Of a stretch of DNA of 5,963 bases, positions 1 through 5,616 are shown piece by piece. Numbering within the stretch: position 1 is the stretch's first letter; each line of letters opens with the position of its first letter. The stretch lies in NCBI GenBank assembly GCA_007126855.1, contig SLAK01000220.1:1-5963 (forward strand), in the 5' to 3' direction. The stretch comes from Dehalococcoidia bacterium. Its GTDB lineage: Bacteria > Chloroflexota > Dehalococcoidia > Tepidiformales > Tepidiformaceae. The position numbers were made by a program, and so were the translations under genes. Below the pieces are notes generated by a model. That model searched no databases. It saw nothing but the letters and a program-made list of their open reading frames with translations, and was not told the DNA's origin.

Positions 1-642
1 GGCCACGAGTGCGACAAGAATCATGATGATCGCGCCCGGGCCGCCGCCACGGCCGCGGCTGCCGGCTCGGCGTCCAGCGCCGAAGAAGGTCATGCGCAGT
101 GCGATGTCGCTCATGAGGGCGACGAGGCCGACGAGGAGCACGGTTACGGTCATGACACGGATGTCGTAGTTGCCGATGTGCATCATCTCGTGGGCGAGGA
201 CGCCTTCAAGCTCGGCGGGCTCGAGCTTGTCGAGGAGTCCGCGGGTGACGGCGATGTGGGCGTGCTCGGGGTCGCGGCCGGTGGCGAAGGCGTTGGGGGA
301 GGGGTCTTCGATGACCCAGGTGCGCGGATTGGGCAGGCCGGCACCGATGGCCAGGTTTTCGACGCGGCGCACAAATTCCCATTCCTCGTCTTTGGTGACT
401 TCGCGGGCGCCGGAGATCTTGAGGACCGCGGAGGTCGAAGCGTAGTAGCTAACGATGGCATAGATGATGAGGACGATGCCGACAATGCCGAGCACGCCGA
501 TGCCGCCGCCGAAGGCGAAAACGAGTAAGGCCGCCAGCCCGCCGATGAGGATCACGAAGAGCGCAAGCAGGAGCCAGGTTTCGCGCTTGTTTGCGCCAAC
601 GCGGTCGTAGATGAGGACGGAGCCGGGAGAAGACTGCGTCAC
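1..642 (-). CDS. htpX: HtpX-like M48 family zinc metalloprotease, C-terminus cut by window edge
   Basis: 214 codons are present and open to the window edge. This is a membrane protease that, in the HtpX family, degrades misfolded membrane proteins. VGANKRETWLLLALFVILIG is the typical N-terminus, with transmembrane helices about residues 23-43 and 45-64. The soluble part includes EWEFVRRVENLAIGAGLP and WVIEDPSPNAFATGRDPEHA, the usual N-AFA-G substrate-side motif. LEGVLAHEMMHIGNYDIR contains the zinc motif HEMMH (His151, Glu152, His155). A third membrane span (about 164-188) and a Gly/Arg-rich loop follow, and a fourth span is beginning at the edge. The third zinc ligand lies outside the window. 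The GTG start at 642-640 overlaps the previous gene's TGA (GTGA). No clear Shine-Dalgarno is visible, so translation may be coupled. The GTG was chosen because it is the closest start to the family N-terminus; the frame stays open further upstream without a better start. It pairs functionally with lemA. Confidence 0.9.
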   Translation of the reverse strand, partial: MTQSSPGSVLIYDRVGANKRETWLLLALFVILIGGLAALLVFAFGGGIGVLGIVGIVLIIYAIVSYYASTSAVLKISGAREVTKDEEWEFVRRVENLAIGAGLPNPRTWVIEDPSPNAFATGRDPEHAHIAVTRGLLDKLEPAELEGVLAHEMMHIGNYDIRVMTVTVLLVGLVALMSDIALRMTFFGAGRRAGSRGRGGGPGAIIMILVALVA

Positions 643-1115
643 TGAAGGCTGCCAGATTCGGAGTCGGGAAATGGCGAATGTCGAGCGTCGAATGTCGAGC
701 GGCCACGACGACGTGACTTTGTGCCAGGTTCCTGAGCCATCCGCCCCGATAGTGTTTTCTTGGACGCCACGACCATCGCGACGACCTCATGGGCCAAGTT
801 GTTTATCTGGCGCAACGTATCGGAGTTGGCCTTCCGGGATTCCTGCATCAGTTCGATCCAGTACATTACTTCATCAGCCTCTTCCTCAACAATGGCGAGC
901 TTCGCATACATCTCCTTTGAGGAACGAGCTCGCGTGGCGGCGCGATAGTTGGCACCAACGGACGTGGCGGAGCGAACGAGCTGGCGCACGATCACCTGCG
1001 TGGCCACGTCCCGTGCGTTGAGCGCATCGACCAGTCGCAGTACGTGCACGGCAAGCGACTTGGTCTTAATCCGCAGCGGATCGCCCTGGCGGTTGCCACG
1101 CTCGACATTCGACAC
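639..1115 (-). CDS. Four-helix-bundle protein of the 23S rRNA intervening-sequence (IVP/S23) family
   Basis: With the GTG at 1115 the product is 158 aa. Residues about 13-124 match the IVP four-helix-bundle family (TIGR02436/PF05635 type): PLRIKTKSLAVHVLRLVDAL (helix 1), VIVRQLVRSATSVGANYRAA (41-60, the most diagnostic stretch), RARSSKEMYAKLAIVEEEAD (62-81), EVMYWIELMQES (82-93) and LAHEVVAMVVASKKTL (107-122). The fold is shared with Avd of diversity-generating retroelements and is usually basic and oligomeric, thought to bind nucleic acid. Its cellular role is unknown. The start is uncertain: GTG gives MSNVERG from the repeat arm, with AAAGG about 11 bases ahead, and no in-frame ATG exists nearby. 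The C-terminal tail of about 33 residues (from MAQEPG on) exceeds the conserved domain, runs through the left arm and is Arg/Ser-rich. The TGA overlaps the htpX GTG. The domain is intact, with no frameshift. Confidence 0.85.
   Translation of the reverse strand: MSNVERGNRQGDPLRIKTKSLAVHVLRLVDALNARDVATQVIVRQLVRSATSVGANYRAATRARSSKEMYAKLAIVEEEADEVMYWIELMQESRKANSDTLRQINNLAHEVVAMVVASKKTLSGRMAQEPGTKSRRRGRSTFDARHSPFPDSESGSLQ
673..701 (+). repeat. Left (downstream) arm of the inverted repeat
   Basis: On the plus strand this arm reads GGCGAATGTCGAGC then GTCGAATGTCGAGCG, again a doubled unit. Positions 687-701 are the exact inverse of 1099-1113. In the minus-strand gene it is translated as RSTFDARHSP (residues 139-148), beyond the end of the conserved domain. 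It ends about 31 bp before the htpX start. Confidence 0.8.
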
Positions 1116-1127
1116 TCGGCATTCGAC
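1099..1127 (-). repeat. Right (upstream) arm of the inverted repeat
   Basis: On the minus strand this arm reads as two tandem units, GTCGAATGCCGAGT then GTCGAATGTCGAGCG. It matches the left arm in inverted orientation at 26 of 29 positions, with the second unit a perfect 15-bp match. The proposed GTG start of the four-helix-bundle gene (1115-1113) lies inside it. It begins about 11 bp after the lemA stop. Confidence 0.8.
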
Positions 1128-1134
1128 CTTTCGG

Positions 1135-1154
1135 CAGCTCAGCGGCTGAAGCTG
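1135..1154 (-). repeat. Small hairpin spanning the lemA stop codon
   Basis: CAGC and TCAG pair with CTGA and GCTG around a 3-nt loop, with one bulged base (8 bp in all). The lemA TGA lies in the 3' half of the stem. It could protect the lemA 3' end or mark the insertion point of the downstream unit. No T-run follows, so it is not an intrinsic terminator. Confidence 0.4.
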
Positions 1155-1705
1155 ACCTGGATGTCTTCGCGGGCGGCTTCTTCGGCTTCGTAGAACTCCT
1201 CTTCGCGGAAGTTGAACATGCTGGCGATCATGTTGGTGGGGACGGAGTGGACCCTGGTGTTGTAGTTGCGCACGTTGCTGTTGTAGAACTGGCGAGCGTA
1301 GGCGATCTTGTCCTCGGCGTCGGTGAGTTCGCGCTGGAGTTCGAGGAAGTTCTGGTTGGCCTTGAGGTCGGGGTAGTTTTCGGACACGGCGAAGAGCGAG
1401 CGCAGGGTCGACTGCAACATGTTGTCGGCCTGGGCCGCTTGGCCGGGCGTCTCGGCCCGGTCGAGCTGAGCACGAGCGCGGGTGACGTTTTCGAGCACTT
1501 CCTTCTCGTGCGCGGCGTAGCCCTTCACGGTCTCGACAAGGTTGGGGATGAGGCTCGAGCGGCGCTTGAGCTGCACGTCGATGCCGGACCAAGCTTCCTG
1601 CACGCGGATTCGCGCGCGAACGAGGCTGTTGTACATGCGGAAGAAGACCAGGCCGATCACGAGAATGATACCGACCAGGATCAGGAGCACGATGAGGCCT
1701 TCCAT
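1139..1705 (-). CDS. lemA: LemA family membrane-anchored protein
   Basis: The product is 188 aa, the normal family length. A single N-terminal transmembrane segment (about residues 3-22, GLIVLLILVGIILVIGLVFF) is followed by a cytoplasmic or exposed helical domain. Diagnostic LemA stretches are VQEAWSGIDVQLKRR (35-49), SLIPNLVETVKGYAAHEK (51-68), SENYPDLKANQNFLELQREL (108-127), then the EDKIAYARQFYNSNVRNYN segment (131-149) and the tail PTNMIASMFNF (156-166). Its biochemical role is not established. It is frequently encoded next to HtpX-like M48 proteases, which is also the case here, though an extra gene lies between them. The ATG is preceded by AGAGGAGG (1718-1711). The TGA stop at 1141-1139 lies within a small hairpin and about 12 bp before the right repeat arm of the inserted unit. 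I see no sign of decay. Confidence 0.96.
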   Translation of the reverse strand: MEGLIVLLILVGIILVIGLVFFRMYNSLVRARIRVQEAWSGIDVQLKRRSSLIPNLVETVKGYAAHEKEVLENVTRARAQLDRAETPGQAAQADNMLQSTLRSLFAVSENYPDLKANQNFLELQRELTDAEDKIAYARQFYNSNVRNYNTRVHSVPTNMIASMFNFREEEFYEAEEAAREDIQVSFSR

Positions 1706-1740
1706 GGGCCCCTCCTCTTTTGAATTCCACTCATCGTAGC

Positions 1741-1767
1741 ACGAGCCCGGTTCACAACCGGGCCCGT
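1741..1767 (-). terminator. GC-rich hairpin after CoA-transferase B (weak terminator candidate)
   Basis: A perfect 8-bp inverted repeat, GCCCGGTT/AACCGGGC with a 3-nt loop, extends to 12 bp across one mismatch. It begins 28 nt downstream of the CoA-transferase B stop in the 89-bp gap before lemA. No T-run follows on the transcribed strand (GCTACGATGAG follows instead), so intrinsic termination is doubtful. It could be a 3' stabilising hairpin, a factor-dependent site or an operator ahead of lemA. Confidence 0.4.
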
Positions 1768-1794
1768 GGGAAGATGTTCCAAAGCACCGCCCTG

Positions 1795-3051
1795 CTAAAC
1801 CAGCACGCCCTCGGCAAGCAGGTCGGCGATCTCGTCGGTGGTCAGGCCGACGACGCGCTCGCAGACATCCATGGTGTGCTCGCCGAGCGTGGGCGCGGAT
1901 GAGCGGTGGAAGCCCGGTGTGGCGCTGAGACGAGCGGGTGCGCCATCGTAGGCGGCCCGGCCGGTCTCGGGGTGATCGAGGTACTGGTAATACTGGCGGG
2001 CTTTCATGTGCGGGTCGCGGTCGAGCATGTCCTGGGCGTTTTGCACCACACCTGCGGGCACGCCCTTCGCCTGCAAGGTTTCCATCACCTCTTCGGCCTT
2101 GCGGTCGGCGGTCATGGACGACACGAGCTCATCGAGCGCGTCTTCGTTGGCCTTGCGATCGGCGAGTGTGGCGAAGCGCTGGTCGGCCGCAGCTTCGGGC
2201 TTGCCGAGTGCTTCGCAGAGTGCCTTCCACTGGTCATCGGTACGGCAGGCGATGACGACCCAGCGGTCCGGCGATTCAACCGACTCCGGATCGTCGGCGC
2301 AGCGGAACGCACCGTGCGGGGCGGCGGCCGGATGGCGGTTGCCGTTACGTGTCTGGATGTTGCCGTTGGCCAGGTAGTCGACCACGGCGCTGCCGAGAAC
2401 GTTGACGACCGATTCGAGCTGGGGCAGCTCGATCATCTGGCCCTCGCCGGTCTTATTGCGGTGGCGGAGCGCGGCCAGGATGGCGGTCACGGTCTGGCCG
2501 GGGTTGATGACGTAGTCGGGGTAGTTCGTGCCGACGCCCATCGGTGGCCGGTGCGGGAAGCCGGAGAGATAACTGATGCCGGTGACCGGGGTCAGCACTG
2601 CCCCAAAACCCAGGAAGTCTCGGTGGGGGCCGGTTATGCCCTGCATGGGCGCGTAGGCGGCGATGATGCGGGGGTTCACGGCCTTGAGCTGGTCGTAGTG
2701 GAGGTTCCACTTATCGATGACGCGCGGGGTGAAGTTGGTCATGAAGATGTCCGACTTCTCGATGATGCGCATCCCGATTTCCTGGCCTTTTTCGGTGTTC
2801 AGGTTGAGCTGGATCGAGAGCTTGCCGGCGTTGAAGTTGTTGAAGTAGCCCGAGACGTTGTAGCCGGTCTTGTAGGAACCGTCTTCGTTGAGCGCGAACG
2901 GTTGCACAACGCGAAGCGAATCCAGCTTGGTCTCGGACTCCACGCGCACAACTTCAGCGCCGAAGGTGGCGAGCGTCTGTGCACCGATGGGGCCGGCGCC
3001 GAACCAGGAGAAGTCGGCGACGCGGATGCCTTCCAGGGGTAGTCGAGCCAT
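1795..3051 (-). CDS. CaiB/BaiF-type (class III) CoA-transferase B
   Basis: The product is a 418-aa class III CoA-transferase, clearly a diverged relative of its upstream neighbour. LPLEGIRVADFSWFGAGP (4-21) and LATFGAEVVRVES (27-39) form the N-terminal CoA-binding part. KLSIQLNLNTEKGQ (77-90) and GFGAVLTPVTGISYLSGFP (148-166) follow. The segment GTNYPDYVINPG (174-185) holds Asp179, the probable catalytic aspartate, followed by ILAALRHRNKTGEGQ (191-205). The Asp-to-TGEGQ spacing is one residue longer than in CoA-transferase A. The C-terminal PTLGEHTMDV (387-396) is typical. The ATG at 3051 has AGAGGAGGG (3067-3059) about seven bases upstream. Two adjacent class III genes recall two-subunit enzymes such as BbsEF (benzylsuccinate) and SmtAB (succinyl-CoA:malate, Chloroflexus). 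A heteromeric enzyme is therefore possible, but each protein keeps its own aspartate and could act alone. It is the last gene of the metabolic block. Confidence 0.93.
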   Translation of the reverse strand: MARLPLEGIRVADFSWFGAGPIGAQTLATFGAEVVRVESETKLDSLRVVQPFALNEDGSYKTGYNVSGYFNNFNAGKLSIQLNLNTEKGQEIGMRIIEKSDIFMTNFTPRVIDKWNLHYDQLKAVNPRIIAAYAPMQGITGPHRDFLGFGAVLTPVTGISYLSGFPHRPPMGVGTNYPDYVINPGQTVTAILAALRHRNKTGEGQMIELPQLESVVNVLGSAVVDYLANGNIQTRNGNRHPAAAPHGAFRCADDPESVESPDRWVVIACRTDDQWKALCEALGKPEAAADQRFATLADRKANEDALDELVSSMTADRKAEEVMETLQAKGVPAGVVQNAQDMLDRDPHMKARQYYQYLDHPETGRAAYDGAPARLSATPGFHRSSAPTLGEHTMDVCERVVGLTTDEIADLLAEGVLV

Positions 3052-3079
3052 GAATCTGCCCTCCTCTTTCGTGGCGAAG

Positions 3080-4312
3080 TCAGCTTAGCGAGGCGAGCAC
3101 TTCATCGGTGTGCTCGCCGAGGCGTGGCGGGCGGGTGATGACCGCCGGGGTTTCCGAGAGCCTGTAGGGCGGTCCAGGGAATTCCATGCTGGTTTGCAGG
3201 TAGTCGAAGTCGACGTTGACGTACCAGTCGCGTGCGCGGAGCTGGGAGTTAGTGGCGAGCGTCTCTGGCGTGGAGACGATGCCCACGAGCAGGTTGCGTC
3301 CCTGCCCTTCTTCGTAGGCTTCGACGGCGGTCATGGTGGCAATGAAGGCTTTGACCACTTCGTTGATGTGCGCGAGCTGGGGAATGACTTCCTGCGCCGA
3401 ATCCGGGTTCATCATGTACTGGGTGATGGTCGCCATGTTCAGCGTCGATACGAGGCTGGCGTAGGGTTCTTCGTCCAGGTCGCTCGCCATGCCTTTTTCG
3501 CGCATCCAGTCGACCAAGGCGGGGAACTCGGCCCCGCCCGGAGCGAGCACGAACAGCGACACGTGACCATCGGTCGTTGGGTACACGCCAACGGCCGGGA
3601 GGGCCACGGGGATCATCCCCCGCTCGCCGGTACGCACGCGGTTGCGCTTCTGCAGGTCCCAGGTCTGCATGGCGGTTTCCTGCGACATGGACATTGCTTC
3701 CTGGGCCGAGACGTCGACATGCTGGCCTTCGCCGGTAGCTTCGGCGTGGAGGAGCGCGAGCAACGTGCCCTGGGCAGCGTGGATGGAGGCCGAGACGTCG
3801 GCCTGGGTGCCGACCACCTTGTTCGGTGGGTCCTGGGGTTCGCCGGCGAGGGTCATGACGCCGCTCATGGCCTGGCCGACGATGTCGCTGAATGCATAGC
3901 CGGCGTGCGGGCCGGTCTGGCCGAAACCGGTGACCGAGGTGTAGACGAGCGATGGCTTTTCGGCGTGGAGCGCGTCGAAGCCAAGGCCACGTTCGGCCAT
4001 GTATCCTACCGGGCGGTCGTCCAGGACGATATCCGCGCCAAGTGCGAGCTTTTTCGCGGCAACCTGGCCGTCGGGGGAATCAAGGTCGAGCACGACCGAC
4101 TTTTTCGACATGTTCTGGACCCAGAAGGCGAGGCTGGTATCCGGCCCTTGCTGGTCGTGGAAGTAGGGCGGGATGTGCCGAGCGAAGCCGCCACCTGGAG
4201 GCTCGACTTTGATCACTTCGGCGCCAAGGTCGGCAAGCAGCCGGCCGCAGTAGGCACCCGTTTCGTCGGTGAACTCAACGACGCGTACGCCGTCAAGCGC
4301 CCGTTCAGCCAT
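3080..4312 (-). CDS. CaiB/BaiF-type (class III) CoA-transferase A
   Basis: The product is 410 aa, normal for class III CoA-transferases, which move CoA between acyl groups through an aspartyl-CoA intermediate. The start (ALDGVRVVEFTDETGAYCGR, then LLADLGAEVIKVEPPGG, to residue 42) is the family N-terminus. KSVVLDLDSPDGQ (71-83) and TSVTGFGQTGPHAGY (125-139) follow. Asp172 in TQADVSAS is the likely catalytic residue, followed by ATGEGQHVDVSAQEAM (192-207). The C-terminus carries PRLGEHTDEVL (396-406). I chose the ATG at 4312-4310 because GGAGGG (4326-4321) lies about eight bases ahead and the protein then begins at the family N-terminus; the frame stays open about 100 codons further, but that stretch overlaps the 3' end of the flavoenzyme and looks non-coding. 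It lies 65 bp after the flavoenzyme and 28 bp before CoA-transferase B, so it is probably co-transcribed with both. The acyl donor and acceptor cannot be read from the sequence. Confidence 0.93.
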   Translation of the reverse strand: MAERALDGVRVVEFTDETGAYCGRLLADLGAEVIKVEPPGGGFARHIPPYFHDQQGPDTSLAFWVQNMSKKSVVLDLDSPDGQVAAKKLALGADIVLDDRPVGYMAERGLGFDALHAEKPSLVYTSVTGFGQTGPHAGYAFSDIVGQAMSGVMTLAGEPQDPPNKVVGTQADVSASIHAAQGTLLALLHAEATGEGQHVDVSAQEAMSMSQETAMQTWDLQKRNRVRTGERGMIPVALPAVGVYPTTDGHVSLFVLAPGGAEFPALVDWMREKGMASDLDEEPYASLVSTLNMATITQYMMNPDSAQEVIPQLAHINEVVKAFIATMTAVEAYEEGQGRNLLVGIVSTPETLATNSQLRARDWYVNVDFDYLQTSMEFPGPPYRLSETPAVITRPPRLGEHTDEVLASLS

Positions 4313-4377
4313 GAATGCAACCCTCCAATCTGAAGCATCGCCGATTCTAACCGAATCCCGCTCGATCGTGCTCGAAG

Positions 4378-5541
4378 CTAATCCCCGGGGACTGCCTCGA
4401 CCGTCTCCGGGAGCTGTCGCGCGATGATGTCGGCGGCGCCGTTGACGATGTCGTGCAGTATCTCGGCTGCCGGACGGGTCCCGGTGAGCAGCCCGGAGAC
4501 CTGGCCGGCGGCGTTCATCAGCAGCTCTTCGCGGCCAGCCTTGCGGACGGAATGCACCAGGTCCTGGATGAGCAGGCCCTGCAGTCCCATCGGGAGCGCC
4601 TGGATGCCGCTGGCTTCCCATGCCTCGATGAGCGGGTTGGTGATGTTGCGCATGGTCTTGCCGCTATAGAGGCGCGTGACGCGGGTGTCTTCGTCGGTCG
4701 CGGCGAGGATGCGCTGTTTCTGGAGTTCGGGCTGGTTGGCCTCATCTGCGACGAGGAAGGCCGTCCCGCACCATGCGCCGACGGCGCCCATCGCGAGCGC
4801 GGCTGCCAGGCCACGGCCATCGGCGATGCCGCCCGCGGCGACAACGGGGGTTGGCGACACGGCATCGATCGCCTGGGGCACCAGCGCAAGGGTGGCGACG
4901 CGGCCCGTGTGGCCGCCGGCTTCGGTGCCCTGGGCCACCACGATATCGACGCCCGTTGCCGCCACCCGCTTCGCGTTCTTCACGTTGCCGACGAGGGATA
5001 ACACTTTGGTGCCGTTGGCCTTGAGCCGGTCCATCCACTGTGCGGGGCTGCCGAGGCCGGAGGCGAAGACGGCCACCTTCTCCTCGATGACGACTTCCAT
5101 CTGCGCGTCCGACATCCCGGCGCCGCGCGGGCGCTGGGGACGCGGGGTATCGGGCGCTTTTTCCCAGGCGATGCCCAGGTCTTCGACGAGCTTTCGCACG
5201 CCCGCGTAGGTTTCGGCAGGGATGAGTTCGCGCGGATCCTGGGGCATTTCGCCGCCGGCCGCGGCGCCGCCCATGAAGTTGGAAGGCAGGAGCAGGTCAA
5301 CACCGAAGGGTTTGTCGGTCATCGAGCGGACAGTGTTGATTTCCTCGCGCAGCCTTTCGGGGCTGAAGCCGGCGCCGCCGATGACGCCGAGGCCCCCGGC
5401 ATTGGAGACTGCTGCCACGAGTTTCGCAGTCGCCACCGGCCCGGTGATGCCACCGGCCACGGGGCCCATGCCTGCGAGGATTACGGGGTATTCAATCCCC
5501 AGCATGTCGCACAGCGCTGTGCGCAGAACAGGACGAGCCAA
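4378..5541 (-). CDS. Nitronate monooxygenase / 2-nitropropane dioxygenase-like FMN enzyme (NMO/FabK superfamily)
   Basis: The product is a 387-aa soluble flavoprotein with the TIM-barrel fold of the NMO family. The N-terminus (LCDMLGIEYPVILAGMG, residues 10-26) is the family start. AAVSNAGGLGVIG (43-55) is the first flavin-contacting loop. QGTEAGGHTGR (204-214) is the family signature, in which His211 sits where the NMO catalytic base is found. AAGGIADGRG (235-244) and GAWCGTAFLVADEA (255-268) form the FMN phosphate-binding part. Family members oxidise nitronates such as propionate-3-nitronate. Close relatives include enoyl-ACP reductase II (FabK), so sequence alone does not settle the substrate. 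Translation starts at TTG with GGAGG upstream. It is first in a three-gene run with two CoA-transferases, which makes an acyl-CoA or thioester substrate worth considering (inference). The length is normal and no key motif is missing. Confidence 0.9.
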   Translation of the reverse strand: MARPVLRTALCDMLGIEYPVILAGMGPVAGGITGPVATAKLVAAVSNAGGLGVIGGAGFSPERLREEINTVRSMTDKPFGVDLLLPSNFMGGAAAGGEMPQDPRELIPAETYAGVRKLVEDLGIAWEKAPDTPRPQRPRGAGMSDAQMEVVIEEKVAVFASGLGSPAQWMDRLKANGTKVLSLVGNVKNAKRVAATGVDIVVAQGTEAGGHTGRVATLALVPQAIDAVSPTPVVAAGGIADGRGLAAALAMGAVGAWCGTAFLVADEANQPELQKQRILAATDEDTRVTRLYSGKTMRNITNPLIEAWEASGIQALPMGLQGLLIQDLVHSVRKAGREELLMNAAGQVSGLLTGTRPAAEILHDIVNGAADIIARQLPETVEAVPGD

Positions 5542-5548
5542 GTCATCG

Positions 5549-5553
5549 CCTCC
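5549..5553 (-). promoter_or_regulatory. Ribosome binding site that fixes a TTG start
   Basis: The minus strand reads GGAGG, then seven or eight bases, then TTG at 5541-5539. There is no in-frame ATG or GTG between the upstream in-frame stop (near 5587) and this TTG. A closer ATG (GCGATGACT) is out of frame and too near the GGAGG. The spacing therefore supports TTG initiation for the flavoenzyme gene. Confidence 0.7.
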
Positions 5554-5576
5554 ACAGAGTCTTTCGTGTGAGGCGC

Positions 5577-5582
5577 AGTATA
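5577..5582 (-). promoter_or_regulatory. Possible -10 box (TATACT) for the flavoenzyme/CoA-transferase operon
   Basis: The minus strand reads TATACT, close to the TATAAT consensus, 35 bp ahead of the TTG start at 5541 and inside the 75-bp gap after the Uma2 stop. No convincing -35 hexamer lies 16-18 bp upstream (the bases there are GC-rich), so this is a weak call based on the hexamer and its position only. Confidence 0.3.
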
Positions 5583-5616
5583 CGGACTACGGGCAAAGGG
5601 TGCGGGTTATCCGCGA

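Larger units (their letters stand above)
673..1127 (-). mobile_element. Candidate IVP element: four-helix-bundle gene between inverted repeats, inserted between lemA and htpX
   Basis: A unit of about 455 bp separates two genes that are commonly adjacent. Its ends are a 29-bp inverted repeat, and the interior encodes a 23S-rRNA intervening-sequence-type protein. The interior is somewhat less GC-rich than its surroundings (by my count 97/180 for 781-960, against 39/60 for 181-240 in htpX). There is no transposase, reverse transcriptase or recombinase, so any movement would need help in trans or an RNA-level process. Mobility is an inference from the repeat boundaries, the position and the family history (IVP genes sit inside sequences inserted in 23S rRNA). 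The repeat limits are what I can align by eye; the true element ends may lie a few bases outside. Confidence 0.5.

Noticed and set aside
178..528. Plus-strand frame opposite htpX
   Set aside because: The opposite strand carries the HEMMH zinc motif and transmembrane helices; the plus frame is acidic low-complexity shadow sequence.
639..1127. Diversity-generating retroelement, suggested by the Avd-like fold
   Set aside because: No reverse transcriptase, template/variable repeat pair or variable target gene is present in the window.
639..1127. An actual 23S rRNA intervening sequence
   Set aside because: The flanks are lemA and htpX coding sequences; no rRNA sequence is visible on either side.
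673..1127. Classical insertion sequence or MITE
   Set aside because: There is no transposase, and the interior is a full conserved gene rather than a remnant; only a weak candidate target duplication is seen, about 20 bp outside the arms.
1116..1730. Upstream extension of the four-helix-bundle frame through lemA (363 codons in total)
   Set aside because: The frame is a shadow of lemA; only the part after about 1115 shows family similarity.
1906..4333. Long plus-strand open frames opposite both CoA-transferases (378 and 407 codons)
   Set aside because: They are antisense to well-recognised family proteins, have no recognisable domains and arise from GC-rich codon structure.
4313..4621. A 103-codon N-terminal extension of CoA-transferase A
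   Set aside because: It overlaps the 3' end of the flavoenzyme, is low-complexity Arg/Pro/Gly-rich, and the internal ATG has a good ribosome binding site and begins at the family N-terminus.
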